Assembly (NCBI RefSeq): GCF_000426065.1
Contig: NZ_AUEQ01000011.1
Location: forward strand, 186,001-250,000
Origin: Mycobacterium sp. URHD0025
Lineage (GTDB): Bacteria; Actinomycetota; Actinomycetes; Mycobacteriales; Mycobacteriaceae
DNA length: 64,000 nt
Direction: 5' to 3'
Under the pieces are notes generated by a model. It did not search any database. It was not told the DNA's origin and saw only the letters and a program-made list of their open reading frames with translations. Position numbers and translations under genes: made by a program. This document shows positions 7,433-16,600 of the stretch, piece by piece. Positions within the stretch are counted from its first letter, which is position 1. Every line of letters begins with the position of its first letter.

Positions 7433-8740
7433 GTGCCCGGTGTGAGACTGAGATGGTTCGGTCGGATGTCGCGCCGCGTGGCGGCCGCGACGATCGCGGG
7501 ATTGATGTGGCCGGCACTGGTGGTGGCCGGGCCGACGCCGACCGCGGCAGCGTATTCGCGCGACGGCTTGCCGGTGGAACGCCTGCAGGTTCCGTCTGCC
7601 GCGATGGGCCGCGATATCACCGTGCAGTTCCAGGGCGGCGGTCCGCACGCCTTGTACCTGCTCGACGGGTTGCGCGCCCAGGACGACGACAACGGCTGGG
7701 ACATCAACACCGCGGCGTTCGAGTGGTTCTACAAGTCCGGCATCTCGGTCGTCATGCCCGTCGGTGGGCAGTCCAGCTTCTACACCGACTGGTACCGCCC
7801 GGCGGCCGGTAGTGCGGGCACCACGACCTACAAGTGGGAAACGTTCCTCACTCAAGAGCTTCCGGCCTACCTGGCCGCCAACCGCGACGTGGCACCAGCC
7901 GGCAATGCCGTCGTCGGATTGTCGATGTCGGGCGGCGCGGCCCTCAACCTGGCCATCTGGCACCCGGCCCAGTTCATCTTCGCCGGCGCACTGTCCGGCT
8001 TCATGAATCCGTCACAAGGCCTGTGGCCCACCATGATCGGCTTCGCCATGAAGGACGCCGGCGGCTACAACGCCAGCGACATGTGGGGCAGCACGAACGA
8101 TCCCGCCTGGCGGCGCAATGACCCGATGGTCAACGTCAACCGGCTGGTGGCCAACAACACCGCGGTGTGGGTTTACTGCGGCAACGGTATTCCCTCCGAA
8201 CTCGACGGTCCTGGTGGGAACTTCGGCACGATGTACAGCGCACAGTTCCTGGAGAACATCACGATCGCCTCCAACAAGGAGTTCCAGCAGAAGTACGTGG
8301 CTGCGGGCGGACGCAACGCGCGGTTCGAATTCCCGCCCAACGGCACCCACAACTGGAACTACTGGGGTTCTCAGTTGCAGCAGATGAAGCCCGACATGCT
8401 GCGGGTGCTCAACCAGAACGCGGCGGCCGCGGCCGCACCGCCACCGGCCGCCCCGGCACTTCCGGGTCAGGTTGCCCCGGCACCTGCGGTGCCCGGCCAG
8501 GTCGCACCGGTGCCCGGCGTCGCGGCGGCTCCTGCCATGCCAGCCTTGCCAGGCCAGCTCGCTCCGGTGCCCGGCCAGATACCCGGCGTTGCGGCGGCCC
8601 CCGCTGCACCGGCCCTGCCCGGCCAGGTGCCCGGCGTAGCCGGGGTGCCTCGGGTGGCAGGGGTGCCAGGTGTGGCCCCGGCTCCGGTCACTCCGGTGTC
8701 CCCCGGCCTGCAGACGGTGCCCGTCGCGCTGCCTCGGTGA
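7433..8740 (+). CDS. Antigen 85/FbpC-type mycolyltransferase with repeat tail
   Basis: The mature part matches the antigen 85 fold: signal peptide to about residue 40, LDGLRAQDD, MPVGGQSSFYTDWY, the nucleophile motif GLSMSGG (Ser166), Glu274 in the FLEN segment and His306 in GTHNWNYWG. The SMSGG motif and absence of the Cys pair present in Ag85A/B make it FbpC-like. Such enzymes transfer mycolate between trehalose monomycolate molecules and to arabinogalactan in the cell wall. From about residue 330 the protein carries roughly 105 extra residues of Pro/Ala/Gly/Val built from PGQ(V/L/I) and AP(A/V)PG units; usual Ag85 proteins stop near there, with at most a short Pro/Ala tail. The start is a GTG; another GTG at 7442 is possible. 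Confidence 0.88.
   Translation: MPGVRLRWFGRMSRRVAAATIAGLMWPALVVAGPTPTAAAYSRDGLPVERLQVPSAAMGRDITVQFQGGGPHALYLLDGLRAQDDDNGWDINTAAFEWFYKSGISVVMPVGGQSSFYTDWYRPAAGSAGTTTYKWETFLTQELPAYLAANRDVAPAGNAVVGLSMSGGAALNLAIWHPAQFIFAGALSGFMNPSQGLWPTMIGFAMKDAGGYNASDMWGSTNDPAWRRNDPMVNVNRLVANNTAVWVYCGNGIPSELDGPGGNFGTMYSAQFLENITIASNKEFQQKYVAAGGRNARFEFPPNGTHNWNYWGSQLQQMKPDMLRVLNQNAAAAAAPPPAAPALPGQVAPAPAVPGQVAPVPGVAAAPAMPALPGQLAPVPGQIPGVAAAPAAPALPGQVPGVAGVPRVAGVPGVAPAPVTPVSPGLQTVPVALPR
8455..8705 (+). repeat. Imperfect repeats encoding PGQ/APxPG tail
   Basis: The DNA repeats a unit of about 21-24 bases in frame (CCCGGCCAG followed by a variable GTCGCACCGGTG-like stretch), giving at least six copies of PGQ or PG(V/I) in the last 100 residues of the FbpC-like protein. 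The frame stays open through the whole block and its stop is sharp, so this looks like a maintained domain and not a frameshift. Confidence 0.65.
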
Positions 8741-8777
8741 CGCCGGACCAGTCCTCATAACTCCAGGGCCGGCCCCG

Positions 8778-8793
8778 CGACGCCTTCGCGTCG
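8778..8793 (+). terminator. Possible hairpin terminator after the FbpC-like gene
   Basis: CGACGC-CTTC-GCGTCG forms a 6-bp GC-rich stem with a 4-base loop 37 bp after the stop codon. There is no T-run, which is common in actinobacterial terminators. Confidence 0.4.
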
Positions 8794-8805
8794 AACACGA
8801 GCGTC

Positions 8806-8823
8806 ATCATCGATAAAGATGAT
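8806..8823. promoter_or_regulatory. AT-rich inverted repeat upstream of the cupin gene
   Basis: ATCATC-GATAAA-GATGAT is a perfect 6-bp dyad around an AT-rich centre about 55 bp before the cupin start. It is a plausible operator or part of the promoter; no regulator is assigned. Confidence 0.3.
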
Positions 8824-8877
8824 TTCCATCAAAAACCATCGTTGGACTCGATGAGCTCAGCCGGGTGTCATGGAGGC

Positions 8878-9285
8878 ATGACACGCACACGCCTCGCCCT
8901 GGCCGCCTCCGCTCTTGCGATCACCGCCTTGACCACCGCCCCGACCGCGCTCGCCGATGACCCGACCGCTGGTGTGTCGCGAACCGAGCTTCAACGGACC
9001 GCCGCTCCCACACCGGGATTCGAGATCGTCCAGACCAGGTTCGAGATACCGGTCGGCAAGGAATCCGGCCGCCACAGTCATCCGGGACCGGAGGTGGGCT
9101 ACATCGTCCAGGGGGACGTGGACATGGTGTTCGACGACCGACCGACGCAGCACCTGCATTCGGGTGATCCGTTTCTGATCCCGGCCGGCGTCATCCACGA
9201 TGCGCACAACGTCGGCACGGTGAGGACCCTGATGCTGTCCACGTATGTGGTGCCCGTCGATCAGCCTTTGGTGACGATGTACTGA
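8878..9285 (+). CDS. Secreted cupin-domain protein
   Basis: The 135-residue product starts with a Sec signal peptide (MTRTRLALAASALAI, cleavage after about ALAD near residue 25) and is otherwise a single cupin barrel: motif 1 is HSHPGPEVGYIVQG with two His and a Glu, motif 2 is PAGVIHDAHN. These residues normally bind one metal ion. The role is unknown. ATG 8878 is chosen because the signal peptide begins there, although GGAGG at 8872-8876 is only 1 bp away; ATG 8842 would add 12 residues before the signal peptide. The 3' end overlaps the convergent oxidoreductase gene by 25 bp. Confidence 0.75.
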   Translation: MTRTRLALAASALAITALTTAPTALADDPTAGVSRTELQRTAAPTPGFEIVQTRFEIPVGKESGRHSHPGPEVGYIVQGDVDMVFDDRPTQHLHSGDPFLIPAGVIHDAHNVGTVRTLMLSTYVVPVDQPLVTMY

Positions 9286-10397
9286 TCGGGTGCCCGCACG
9301 CCCCGGTAGATGCCGCGGCGAACGATCCACGGCTGCAGCACTCTGTCGATGGACCAGGCCGGGAAGCGAAAAGCAAACCCGTTGGGCGCGAAGACTTCCA
9401 GCCCGTTGGGCAGCACACCCAACACCGATCCCCAGCGACCGGCCGGCGGGCGGTAACTGCGCATCCGGCCGCCCGTGAAGTAGGCGGCCACATTGTGGGC
9501 CACCAGTCCGTCGGCGCGATTGCGTGCGGAGGAGCGCAGTGGGTCGGTGGCCGCGACATCACCCACAGCGAACACGCCGTCGAGGCCCGGTAGCCCCAAC
9601 TCCGGTGTCACCCGCACGAACCCGCGCTCGTCGAGGATGCTCGCCGGGAGCCATGCCGTGTTGGGCCGGACCCGGCCGATGGCCCACAGCACGGCGTCCA
9701 CCTGCACCTCAGGCTGCCCGGTGCTCCAGTGGACCGGGTCGGAGGTGATGGCCGCACAATCGAAGCCCTCGGGTACCACGGCGCGATGGCCAGGGTGCAG
9801 CGTGACGCCGGCCGCGACCAGCCGACCTTCGACTCGTCGTCCGGCACGCCAATGATGCTGTGGCAGAGGATGTTCGCCGGGGTAGTACAGCCCAACGCGG
9901 ATGTCCGGCCACCGCAGCGCGATGTTGACCGCACTGCTGGCCGCTGCCGCGCCGCCCCCGATGACGGCGACCGAACGTGCCGAGCCCAACCGTTCGTGCG
10001 CGGTTCGCAGCCCGGCGTCGACATCGTTCGTCGATTGCAGAACGCCTTGTCGCCAAAAGCCGTTCGCCACGCCCGTGGAGATGACAAGTGCGTCGTACGG
10101 TTCCACCCGAGCGGTCCCGTCGGCCTCCTGCACCGCCACGGTGCGGGCGCTCAGATCGACCCCTGTCAGGGTCCCGTGCACGGTGCGGACACGGTCGAGT
10201 TCGCGGAACCGGTCGAAGCCGATCCAATAATCGCGTGCCCAGTCGTCGGGCCGGGCCAGCCGCGTACCCAGCTCCTGACCGCTCACCAGACCCGGGTTCA
10301 CCGAGATGCCGACGACGTCGAAGCGACGTGCCAATCGGATCGCGGTGAGCACGCCGGTATCACCGAGCCCGGCGATCACCACGCGCTTTCGGTCCAC
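9261..10397 (-). CDS. FAD-dependent NAD(P)H dehydrogenase/oxidoreductase
   Basis: A two-dinucleotide-domain flavoprotein: the FAD-binding GLGDTG loop is close to the N-terminus, the ISTG segment follows, the NAD(P)H-binding VIGGGAAAASSA lies in the middle, and the second FAD motif GVFAVGDVAATDP is near residue 290. The arrangement is that of NDH-2/AIF-like oxidoreductases that move electrons from NAD(P)H to a quinone or another acceptor. I place the start at GTG 10397, which leaves 5 bp to the divergent acyl-CoA dehydrogenase; an ATG at 10430 would overlap that gene by 28 bp. No Shine-Dalgarno decides between them. Confidence 0.78.
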   Translation of the reverse strand: MDRKRVVIAGLGDTGVLTAIRLARRFDVVGISVNPGLVSGQELGTRLARPDDWARDYWIGFDRFRELDRVRTVHGTLTGVDLSARTVAVQEADGTARVEPYDALVISTGVANGFWRQGVLQSTNDVDAGLRTAHERLGSARSVAVIGGGAAAASSAVNIALRWPDIRVGLYYPGEHPLPQHHWRAGRRVEGRLVAAGVTLHPGHRAVVPEGFDCAAITSDPVHWSTGQPEVQVDAVLWAIGRVRPNTAWLPASILDERGFVRVTPELGLPGLDGVFAVGDVAATDPLRSSARNRADGLVAHNVAAYFTGGRMRSYRPPAGRWGSVLGVLPNGLEVFAPNGFAFRFPAWSIDRVLQPWIVRRGIYRGVRAPDQYIVTKG

Positions 10398-10402
10398 GAC
10401 CG

Positions 10403-11656
10403 GTGACGCTACCGCCCGCCCGCGACCCATTCGACGGCTTTCCCTATCGTGACTGGATGAGCAGCGTCGCTGATGCGGACCGGGTCGCCGACCTCGCCCG
10501 CCGGGTCGTGGCCGACCACGACCCCAAGAAAGTCCCGATCCCCGAGTACCTGGCCGCCTGCTACGACGCGGGCCTGGCGTGGGTGCACTTCCCCGAGGGT
10601 CTCGGCGGTCTCGGGGTGTCGCGCGGTCTGCAGGCCGTGGCCGACCGCATCCTGCAGGGCGCCGGCGGGCCCGTGCCGTTGGGCCTGAACCCCATGGGCT
10701 ACGGCATGGCCGCCCCGACGGTGCGCGAACACGCCCAGTCCGAGGAACTCAAGAAATCCTGGCTGCGGCCGCTGGCGAGCACCGAGCACATCTGGTGCCA
10801 GTTGTTCTCCGAGCCGGGCGCCGGATCGGATCTGGCCGGCCTCGCCACCTCCGCGGTGCTCGACGGCGATGAATGGGTGCTCAACGGTCAGAAGGTGTGG
10901 ACCAGCCTGGCGCACCGGGCTCGTTGGGGCCTGTTGCTCGCCCGTTCGAATCCCGATGTACCCAAGCACAAGGGCCTGACGTACTTCGTGCTGGACATGC
11001 ACGGCCCGGGCGTCGAGACCAGACCGCTGCGGCAGATGACCGGCCAGGCCGAGTTCAACGAGGTGTACATCACCGACGCCCGCATCCCCGATGCGCATCG
11101 GCTCGGTGCGGTGGGCAACGGCTGGAACGTCGCGATGACCACCCTGATGAACGAGCGCAGCGCGCTCGGCGGCAGCGGCAATCGGCGTGGGGCCGGCACC
11201 ATCTCGGACGCCGTGGCGCTGTGGGCGTCACGCCGGGATCTGCGTACGCCGGTGCTGCGTGATCGGCTGACGCAACTGTGGCTGCGCTCCGAGGCTCAGC
11301 GGCTGACAGCGGAGCGTTCCCGCGCGGCCGCCACCGTCGGCGGGCCGGGGCCCGAAGGGTCGATCGGCAAGCTCGTCGGCGCCGAGCTCAATCAGCACAT
11401 CTACCAGTGGTGCATGGATCTGCTTGGGCCCGAAGGGATCCTGTATCACGGATACGGCACGGGCGACCGTGACGACGAGGACGGAAAGGACTGGCGTGGT
11501 CCCATTCAGCAGCGCTTCCTGCGCAGCAAGGCCAACACCATCGAAGGCGGCACGTCAGAAGTGATGCGCAATATCCTGGGCGAGCGGATCCTCGGGCTGC
11601 CAGGCGATCTGCGTGCTGATGCTGGTATGCCGTGGAAGGAGATTCCGCGTGCCTGA
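10403..11656 (+). CDS. Acyl-CoA dehydrogenase (FadE type), first of a coupled pair
   Basis: About 417 residues with the three-domain acyl-CoA dehydrogenase fold: WCQLFSEPGAGSDLAGL (flavin/acyl contact), VLNGQKVWTS, the NERS segment, and the C-terminal TIEGGTSEVMRNILGERILGLP. The enzyme catalyses alpha,beta-desaturation of an acyl-CoA with electron transfer to ETF. The next gene, also an acyl-CoA dehydrogenase, begins inside the last codons of this one (8-bp overlap), so the two are translationally coupled. In actinobacteria such FadE pairs often form heterotetramers acting on sterol side-chain or other branched CoA esters; that is an inference here. The start may be GTG 10403 or ATG 10457. 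Confidence 0.87.
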   Translation: MTLPPARDPFDGFPYRDWMSSVADADRVADLARRVVADHDPKKVPIPEYLAACYDAGLAWVHFPEGLGGLGVSRGLQAVADRILQGAGGPVPLGLNPMGYGMAAPTVREHAQSEELKKSWLRPLASTEHIWCQLFSEPGAGSDLAGLATSAVLDGDEWVLNGQKVWTSLAHRARWGLLLARSNPDVPKHKGLTYFVLDMHGPGVETRPLRQMTGQAEFNEVYITDARIPDAHRLGAVGNGWNVAMTTLMNERSALGGSGNRRGAGTISDAVALWASRRDLRTPVLRDRLTQLWLRSEAQRLTAERSRAAATVGGPGPEGSIGKLVGAELNQHIYQWCMDLLGPEGILYHGYGTGDRDDEDGKDWRGPIQQRFLRSKANTIEGGTSEVMRNILGERILGLPGDLRADAGMPWKEIPRA

Positions 11657-12803
11657 GTTCAGGTTCACCGACGAGCAGGCTCAATTGCGGGCAGCGGTCC
11701 GCAAATTCTGTGCCGAGAACTTCGGCGAACAGACGGTGCGGACCCTGATGGAGTCCGAACCCCGGTTCGATCCGTTGGTCTGGGCGCGGCTGGGCACCGA
11801 ACTCGGCGTACTCGGTCTGGCAGTTCCGGAGTCCGATGGTGGAGCCGGCGGCACGCTCGTCGACCAGGCCATCGCGGTCGAAGAGCTCGGCGCGGCTCTG
11901 GCCTGCGGTCCGGTGTTCGGCACTGTGCTGCTGGCCGTCCCGGCGCTCGTCGCCGCCTCGGCCGGTCCGGTGCGCGACGAGTTGCTCGGCGTCCTCACCG
12001 AGGGCAGGCGTACCGCGGCATTCGCAGTCCCCGATCGGGCGGGCGCATTCGATCCCGCCGAGGTGAATGTGATTGTCGCCGAGGAGGGAACGCTCACCGG
12101 CACGGTCGAGCGAGTCGTGGACGCCGGCAGCGCGGACGTGTTGCTGGTAGCCGCGACCGGGCCCGACGGCGTGGCCATGTACGCGGTCGAAGCGAACGGG
12201 CCGGGAGTGCGGCGCACTCCGTTGGTCACGCTCGACCTGACGCGGCCGCAGGCCACGGTCGTCTTGACAGCTGCCCCAGGGCAATTGGTGGCAGGGCCCG
12301 ATGAAGCCGATCGGGTGATCACCCACGCCTTCCAGGTCGCCTCGGCGCTCCTGGCCGCCGAGCAGGTCGGCGCCGCACAGCATCTGCTGGATCTTTCGGT
12401 GGAGTACGCGAAATCGAGGCTGCAGTTCGGTAGGCAGATCGGCTCCTTCCAGGCCGTCAAGCACCGGTTGGCGGATTGTCTGGTCGATCTCGAGCACGCC
12501 CGCTCGGCGACCTATCACGCGGTGTGGGCTCTCACCGACGGCACCGATGACCCCGCGCTCGCCGCCAGCATCGCGCAGGCCACCGCATCGGCGGCGTTCG
12601 CCAAGGTTGCCGCCGACACCATCCAGGTGCACGGCGGCATCGGATTCACTTGGGAGCATCAGGCACATCTGTACTTCAAGCGGGCCACCACTGATGCCGC
12701 ACTGTTGGGCAGTCCGGAAGCGCATCGGTCGCGCGTGGCCGAACTGGTGCTCGACGACGCATCTGCCGAACGAATGCCGTGGGTGGCGACCGGCACACAG
12801 TGA
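11649..12803 (+). CDS. Acyl-CoA dehydrogenase (FadE type), second of a coupled pair
   Basis: 384 residues starting at GTG 11649, with AAGGAG at 11636-11641 seven bases upstream. The N-terminal helices (EFRFTDEQAQLRAAVRKFC), a short middle sheet domain, and a C-terminal helical domain containing SRLQFGRQIGSFQAVKHRLAD and the IQVHGGIGFTWEHQAHLYFKR motif mark it as a FadE. The beta domain is shorter and more divergent than in the partner, as is common in the second subunit of heteromeric FadE pairs. It likely works with the preceding gene; the CoA substrate is not known. Confidence 0.87.
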   Translation: MPEFRFTDEQAQLRAAVRKFCAENFGEQTVRTLMESEPRFDPLVWARLGTELGVLGLAVPESDGGAGGTLVDQAIAVEELGAALACGPVFGTVLLAVPALVAASAGPVRDELLGVLTEGRRTAAFAVPDRAGAFDPAEVNVIVAEEGTLTGTVERVVDAGSADVLLVAATGPDGVAMYAVEANGPGVRRTPLVTLDLTRPQATVVLTAAPGQLVAGPDEADRVITHAFQVASALLAAEQVGAAQHLLDLSVEYAKSRLQFGRQIGSFQAVKHRLADCLVDLEHARSATYHAVWALTDGTDDPALAASIAQATASAAFAKVAADTIQVHGGIGFTWEHQAHLYFKRATTDAALLGSPEAHRSRVAELVLDDASAERMPWVATGTQ

Positions 12804-12850
12804 TCGGTTGAAAGCGCGCGGCAGCTCTTAGGCGACCGTACAATCCGCTG

Positions 12851-13684
12851 ATGGACGGCCCCGTCGAGCACCGCACGCTGGCTGTCGACGGCGTCCGCTC
12901 GCCGGTGTTAGTCACCGGGCCGCCGGACGGGGCCACCCGAGAAGCAGTGGTGTTCGTGCACGGCAACAACGCCGGTGCCAAATGGGATCGGTTGCTCGCG
13001 CCGGTCGCCGACTTCGCGCGGGTGATCGCGCCCGAGATGCCCGGTTTCGGCGCGGCCGACAAACCTGTGCAGTGGCCCTACACGGTGGCGGCCTACGCGT
13101 CGCATCTCGACGCACTCCTGAACCAACTCGGTGTCGAACGCGCGCATCTGGTCGCCCACGACTTCGGCGGGCCGTGGGCACTCGCGTGGGCCGCCGACCA
13201 TCTCGACTCGGTGGGCAGCATCACGTTGATCAACGCCCCGGTGGTGATCAACCACTTCGTCGCCAAGCTGTGGAGAACACCTGTACTGGCCGAGGCGTTG
13301 TCGCGGATCGGGACCCCGGCGGTGGTGCGACGCGTGCTCGCGTTGCGGGATCCGGGCCTTCCCGCCGACGCGCTCGACTCGATCGCCGAGCACATGGTCG
13401 CCCGTGGGACGCCCGATGCAGTGTTGAAGCTTTACCGTTCCACCGGGCCGAATGCCCTTGCGCCGTATGTCGATCGGCTCGCAGAGTATGACGGAGACGT
13501 ACTGGTGGTGTGGGGTACCGACGATCATTATGTGCCGTTCGCCCAGACCGACGACTATCGACGGATCTTCCGCAACTGTGCGGTGCAGCCAGTGCCGGGG
13601 ACGGGCCATTGGCCGTGGCTCGAACAACCCGAGGTGGTCGCCGGTCACGTCACCACGTTCCTGCGCAGGCAGCTCGGACGCTGA
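12851..13684 (+). CDS. Alpha/beta hydrolase of the epoxide hydrolase/dehalogenase type
   Basis: 277 residues. The oxyanion strand is VVFVHGNNAGAKW (33-45), and the nucleophile elbow is HDFGGPW with Asp104 in place of serine. Aspartate at this position is typical of epoxide hydrolases and haloalkane dehalogenases, which go through an alkyl-enzyme intermediate. The late acid is in WGTDDHYVP and the base is the His of GTGHWPWLEQP. The product is probably cytoplasmic. It stands alone between the FadE pair and the convergent hrpA gene. Confidence 0.85.
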   Translation: MDGPVEHRTLAVDGVRSPVLVTGPPDGATREAVVFVHGNNAGAKWDRLLAPVADFARVIAPEMPGFGAADKPVQWPYTVAAYASHLDALLNQLGVERAHLVAHDFGGPWALAWAADHLDSVGSITLINAPVVINHFVAKLWRTPVLAEALSRIGTPAVVRRVLALRDPGLPADALDSIAEHMVARGTPDAVLKLYRSTGPNALAPYVDRLAEYDGDVLVVWGTDDHYVPFAQTDDYRRIFRNCAVQPVPGTGHWPWLEQPEVVAGHVTTFLRRQLGR

Positions 13685-13697
13685 CCCGTTTCGGCGG

Positions 13698-16600
13698 TTA
13701 CCTGGTGACGGCGTCGATCGCCTTGTAGATGCGTTGCTCGCTGACCGGACGTGGCGTGCCGAGCTGCTGGGCCCACAGGCTCACGCGCAATTCCTCGATC
13801 TGCCAGGCGATATCGCGCACCTTCGGGTCCTCGGCACGGGCCGGCGACAGCGCGGACAACAGATCGTCGTACGCGTCTTCGACCGCATGCACCCGGGCCA
13901 TCCGTTCCCGGTCGGCACCGGGGGCCTGGGATAGTCGCTCCAAGCGCCGGGCGATCGCGGTGACATATCGGGTCAGATCGTTCAGCCGGGCGACCCCCGC
14001 CATGGCGACAAATCCCTTGGGCAACAAGCGGTCCAGCTGTGAACGGATGTCGGCGACGGCATCGGCCTGGGCAGCTGACGGCTTGTCCGGCAACGCCACG
14101 CCGACCTCGTGCGCGGCGGCAAGCACCTTCTCGACCCGGCTCACCGCGGCGTGCGTGGTGGTTCCGAGTTCCTTGCCGGCTCGCTGTACGACGGCGGCGA
14201 ACTCCGACCCGGTCCACACCAGCTTGGGGACCAGTACGTCGACGGCCGCGTCGGCGCAGTCCTCCAGTAGTGCGCCCAGGCTGCCGTCGGGATTGGCGTT
14301 GAGCGCCAGTCTGGTCCGGGTACTCAAACCACGCTCGATGGCCTTGACCGGTGACGGTGCGCTCAACCGCAGCAGGCGACGCAGGCCCGGCCGCATGGCC
14401 GCAGCCTGCTCGGCCGGGTTGGCAAACACCTTGATATCGACAGCATTTCCGGCGTCCACGAAAGCCGGGTACCCGCGCACGGTGTGTCCGCCGCTGACAT
14501 TCTCGACGGTGCGGGGCAACTCGTCGAGGTCCTCCGGCCACGCCCGCAAGCCGGTGCGTTCCAGGTCACCGCCCAGCGCGTCGGCCACGGCCTGGGCGAC
14601 GGGCACCGCCAACTCTTCGCGCAGCGCGTCGATGTCCTTGCCGCGGGCCACCTCTTTGCCGTCGGCCGATTCCACGGCGAAGGTCATCCGCAGGTGATCG
14701 GGCACCTTGCTCAGGTCGAAGGCATCGATCGGCACCAGAATTCCACTGCGCCTGCGTAATTCGCGTTGCACCTCGTCCAGGAGCGATCCCGCGGCCGGGT
14801 CGATGTCATTCAGGATCGTCCGCGCCGTGTCAGGAGCGGGGACGAAGTTGCGTCTCAGGTCCTTGGGCAGCGACTTGATCAGCGCGGTCACCAGTTCTTC
14901 TCGCAAAGCCGGTACCTGCCAGGCGAAGCCGTCACCGCCGAGCCGGGCCAGCACGCCGACCGGCACATGCACGGTGACGCCGTCGTCGGCAGCGCCTGGT
15001 TCGAATCTGTAGGTCAACGGCAGTTCGAGATCCCCGGCCTTCCAGGTGTCCGGATTGTCCGCGCCGTCCTCGGAACGCAGCAGATCGTCGCGGGTGAAAG
15101 TGAGCAGGTCGGGAGTCTTGTGCCGCTGCTTCTTCCACCAGGCGTCGAAATGCCGTGCGGAGACGACATCGGCCGGGATGCGGGCGTCATAGAGGACGTA
15201 GATGTCGTCGTCGCCGACCAGCAGGTCACGCCGCCTGGCTCGCTCCTCGATCTCCTCCAGCTCGGCCCGCAGCCGGGCGTTGTCACGGAAGAAGTGGTGC
15301 CGGGTCTGCCAGTCACCTTCGACCAGCGCGTGCCGGATGAACAACTCGCGGCTCAGTTCCGGATCGATCTTGGCGTAGCCGACCTTACGGCGCGGAACGA
15401 GCGGTAACCCATACAGGGTCACCCGCTCATACGCGACCACCTCGCCGCGCCTGGCCTCCCAGTGCGGCTCACTGTAGTTGCGCTGCACCAGATGTCCGGC
15501 CACTCGCTCGATCGCCTCGGGTTCAACCCGCGCGGCGATACGGCCAAAGAGCCGGCTGGTCTCGACCAGGTCGGCCACCACGATCCAGCGGGGCGGTTTC
15601 CTGGTGAGCACCGAACCAGGAGCCAGCACGAACTTGGAGTTGCGGGCACCTTGATAGTCGCGGGTCTCGCCCTCACGCAAGCCGACGTGAGACAACAGAC
15701 CCGCGGTCAGCGCGGCGTGGATGCTGGCCGGGTCGGCCGGCTCTTGACTACCGGAGCCCTCCTGAATCCCGATGTCACGGGCGATGCTGCGTAGCTGACC
15801 GGTCAGGTCCTGCCATTCCCGGATCCGCAGGTAGTGCAGGTACTCCTCGCGACACATTCTCCGGAAGGCATTGCCGGAGAGCTGGTTTCGTTGCTCCCGC
15901 AAATAGTTCCACAGGTTGAGATACGAGATGAAGTCCGAATGCTCGTCGGCGAACCGCGCATGTTTCTGCCGGGCAGCCTCTTCCTTGTCACTCGGGCGTT
16001 CGCGCGGATCGGGGATCGACAACGCGGCGGCCAGCACCAGCACCTCACGTACGCAACCCTCGGTGTCGGCCTGCAGGATCATCCGGCCGACACGCGGGTC
16101 CAGTGGCAACCGGGCCAGTCGTCGTCCGACATCGGTGAGATCGCCTGCCGCATCGAACGCGCCGAGTTCCTGCAGCAGCTGCACCCCGTCGCGGATGCTG
16201 CGGGCATCCGGCGGATCGAGGAACGGGAAATCCGCGATATCACCCAGCTGCAGGGCGGCCATCTGCAGGATCACCGCGGCCAGATTGGTCCGCAGGATCT
16301 CCGGATCGGTGTAGCGAGGCCGAGATTCGAAATCTTCCTCCGAGTACAACCGGATGCAGACGCCGGGAGCGGTACGTCCGGAGCGGCCTGCCCGCTGAGC
16401 GGCCGAGGCCTGGGAGATCGGCTCGATCGGCAGCCGTTGCACCTTGGTGCGACGGCTGTACCGGGAGATCCGCGCGGTGCCGGGGTCGACGACGTAGCGG
16501 ATGCCCGGCACGGTGAGCGAGGTCTCGGCCACGTTGGTGGCCAACACGATTCGCCGTCCGCTGTGGCTGGGCTGGAACACCTTCTGCTGCTCCGCGGTGG

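Noticed and set aside
11388..12725. 445-codon open frame on the minus strand
   Set aside because: Antisense to the FadE pair, with no motif and no ribosome-binding site.
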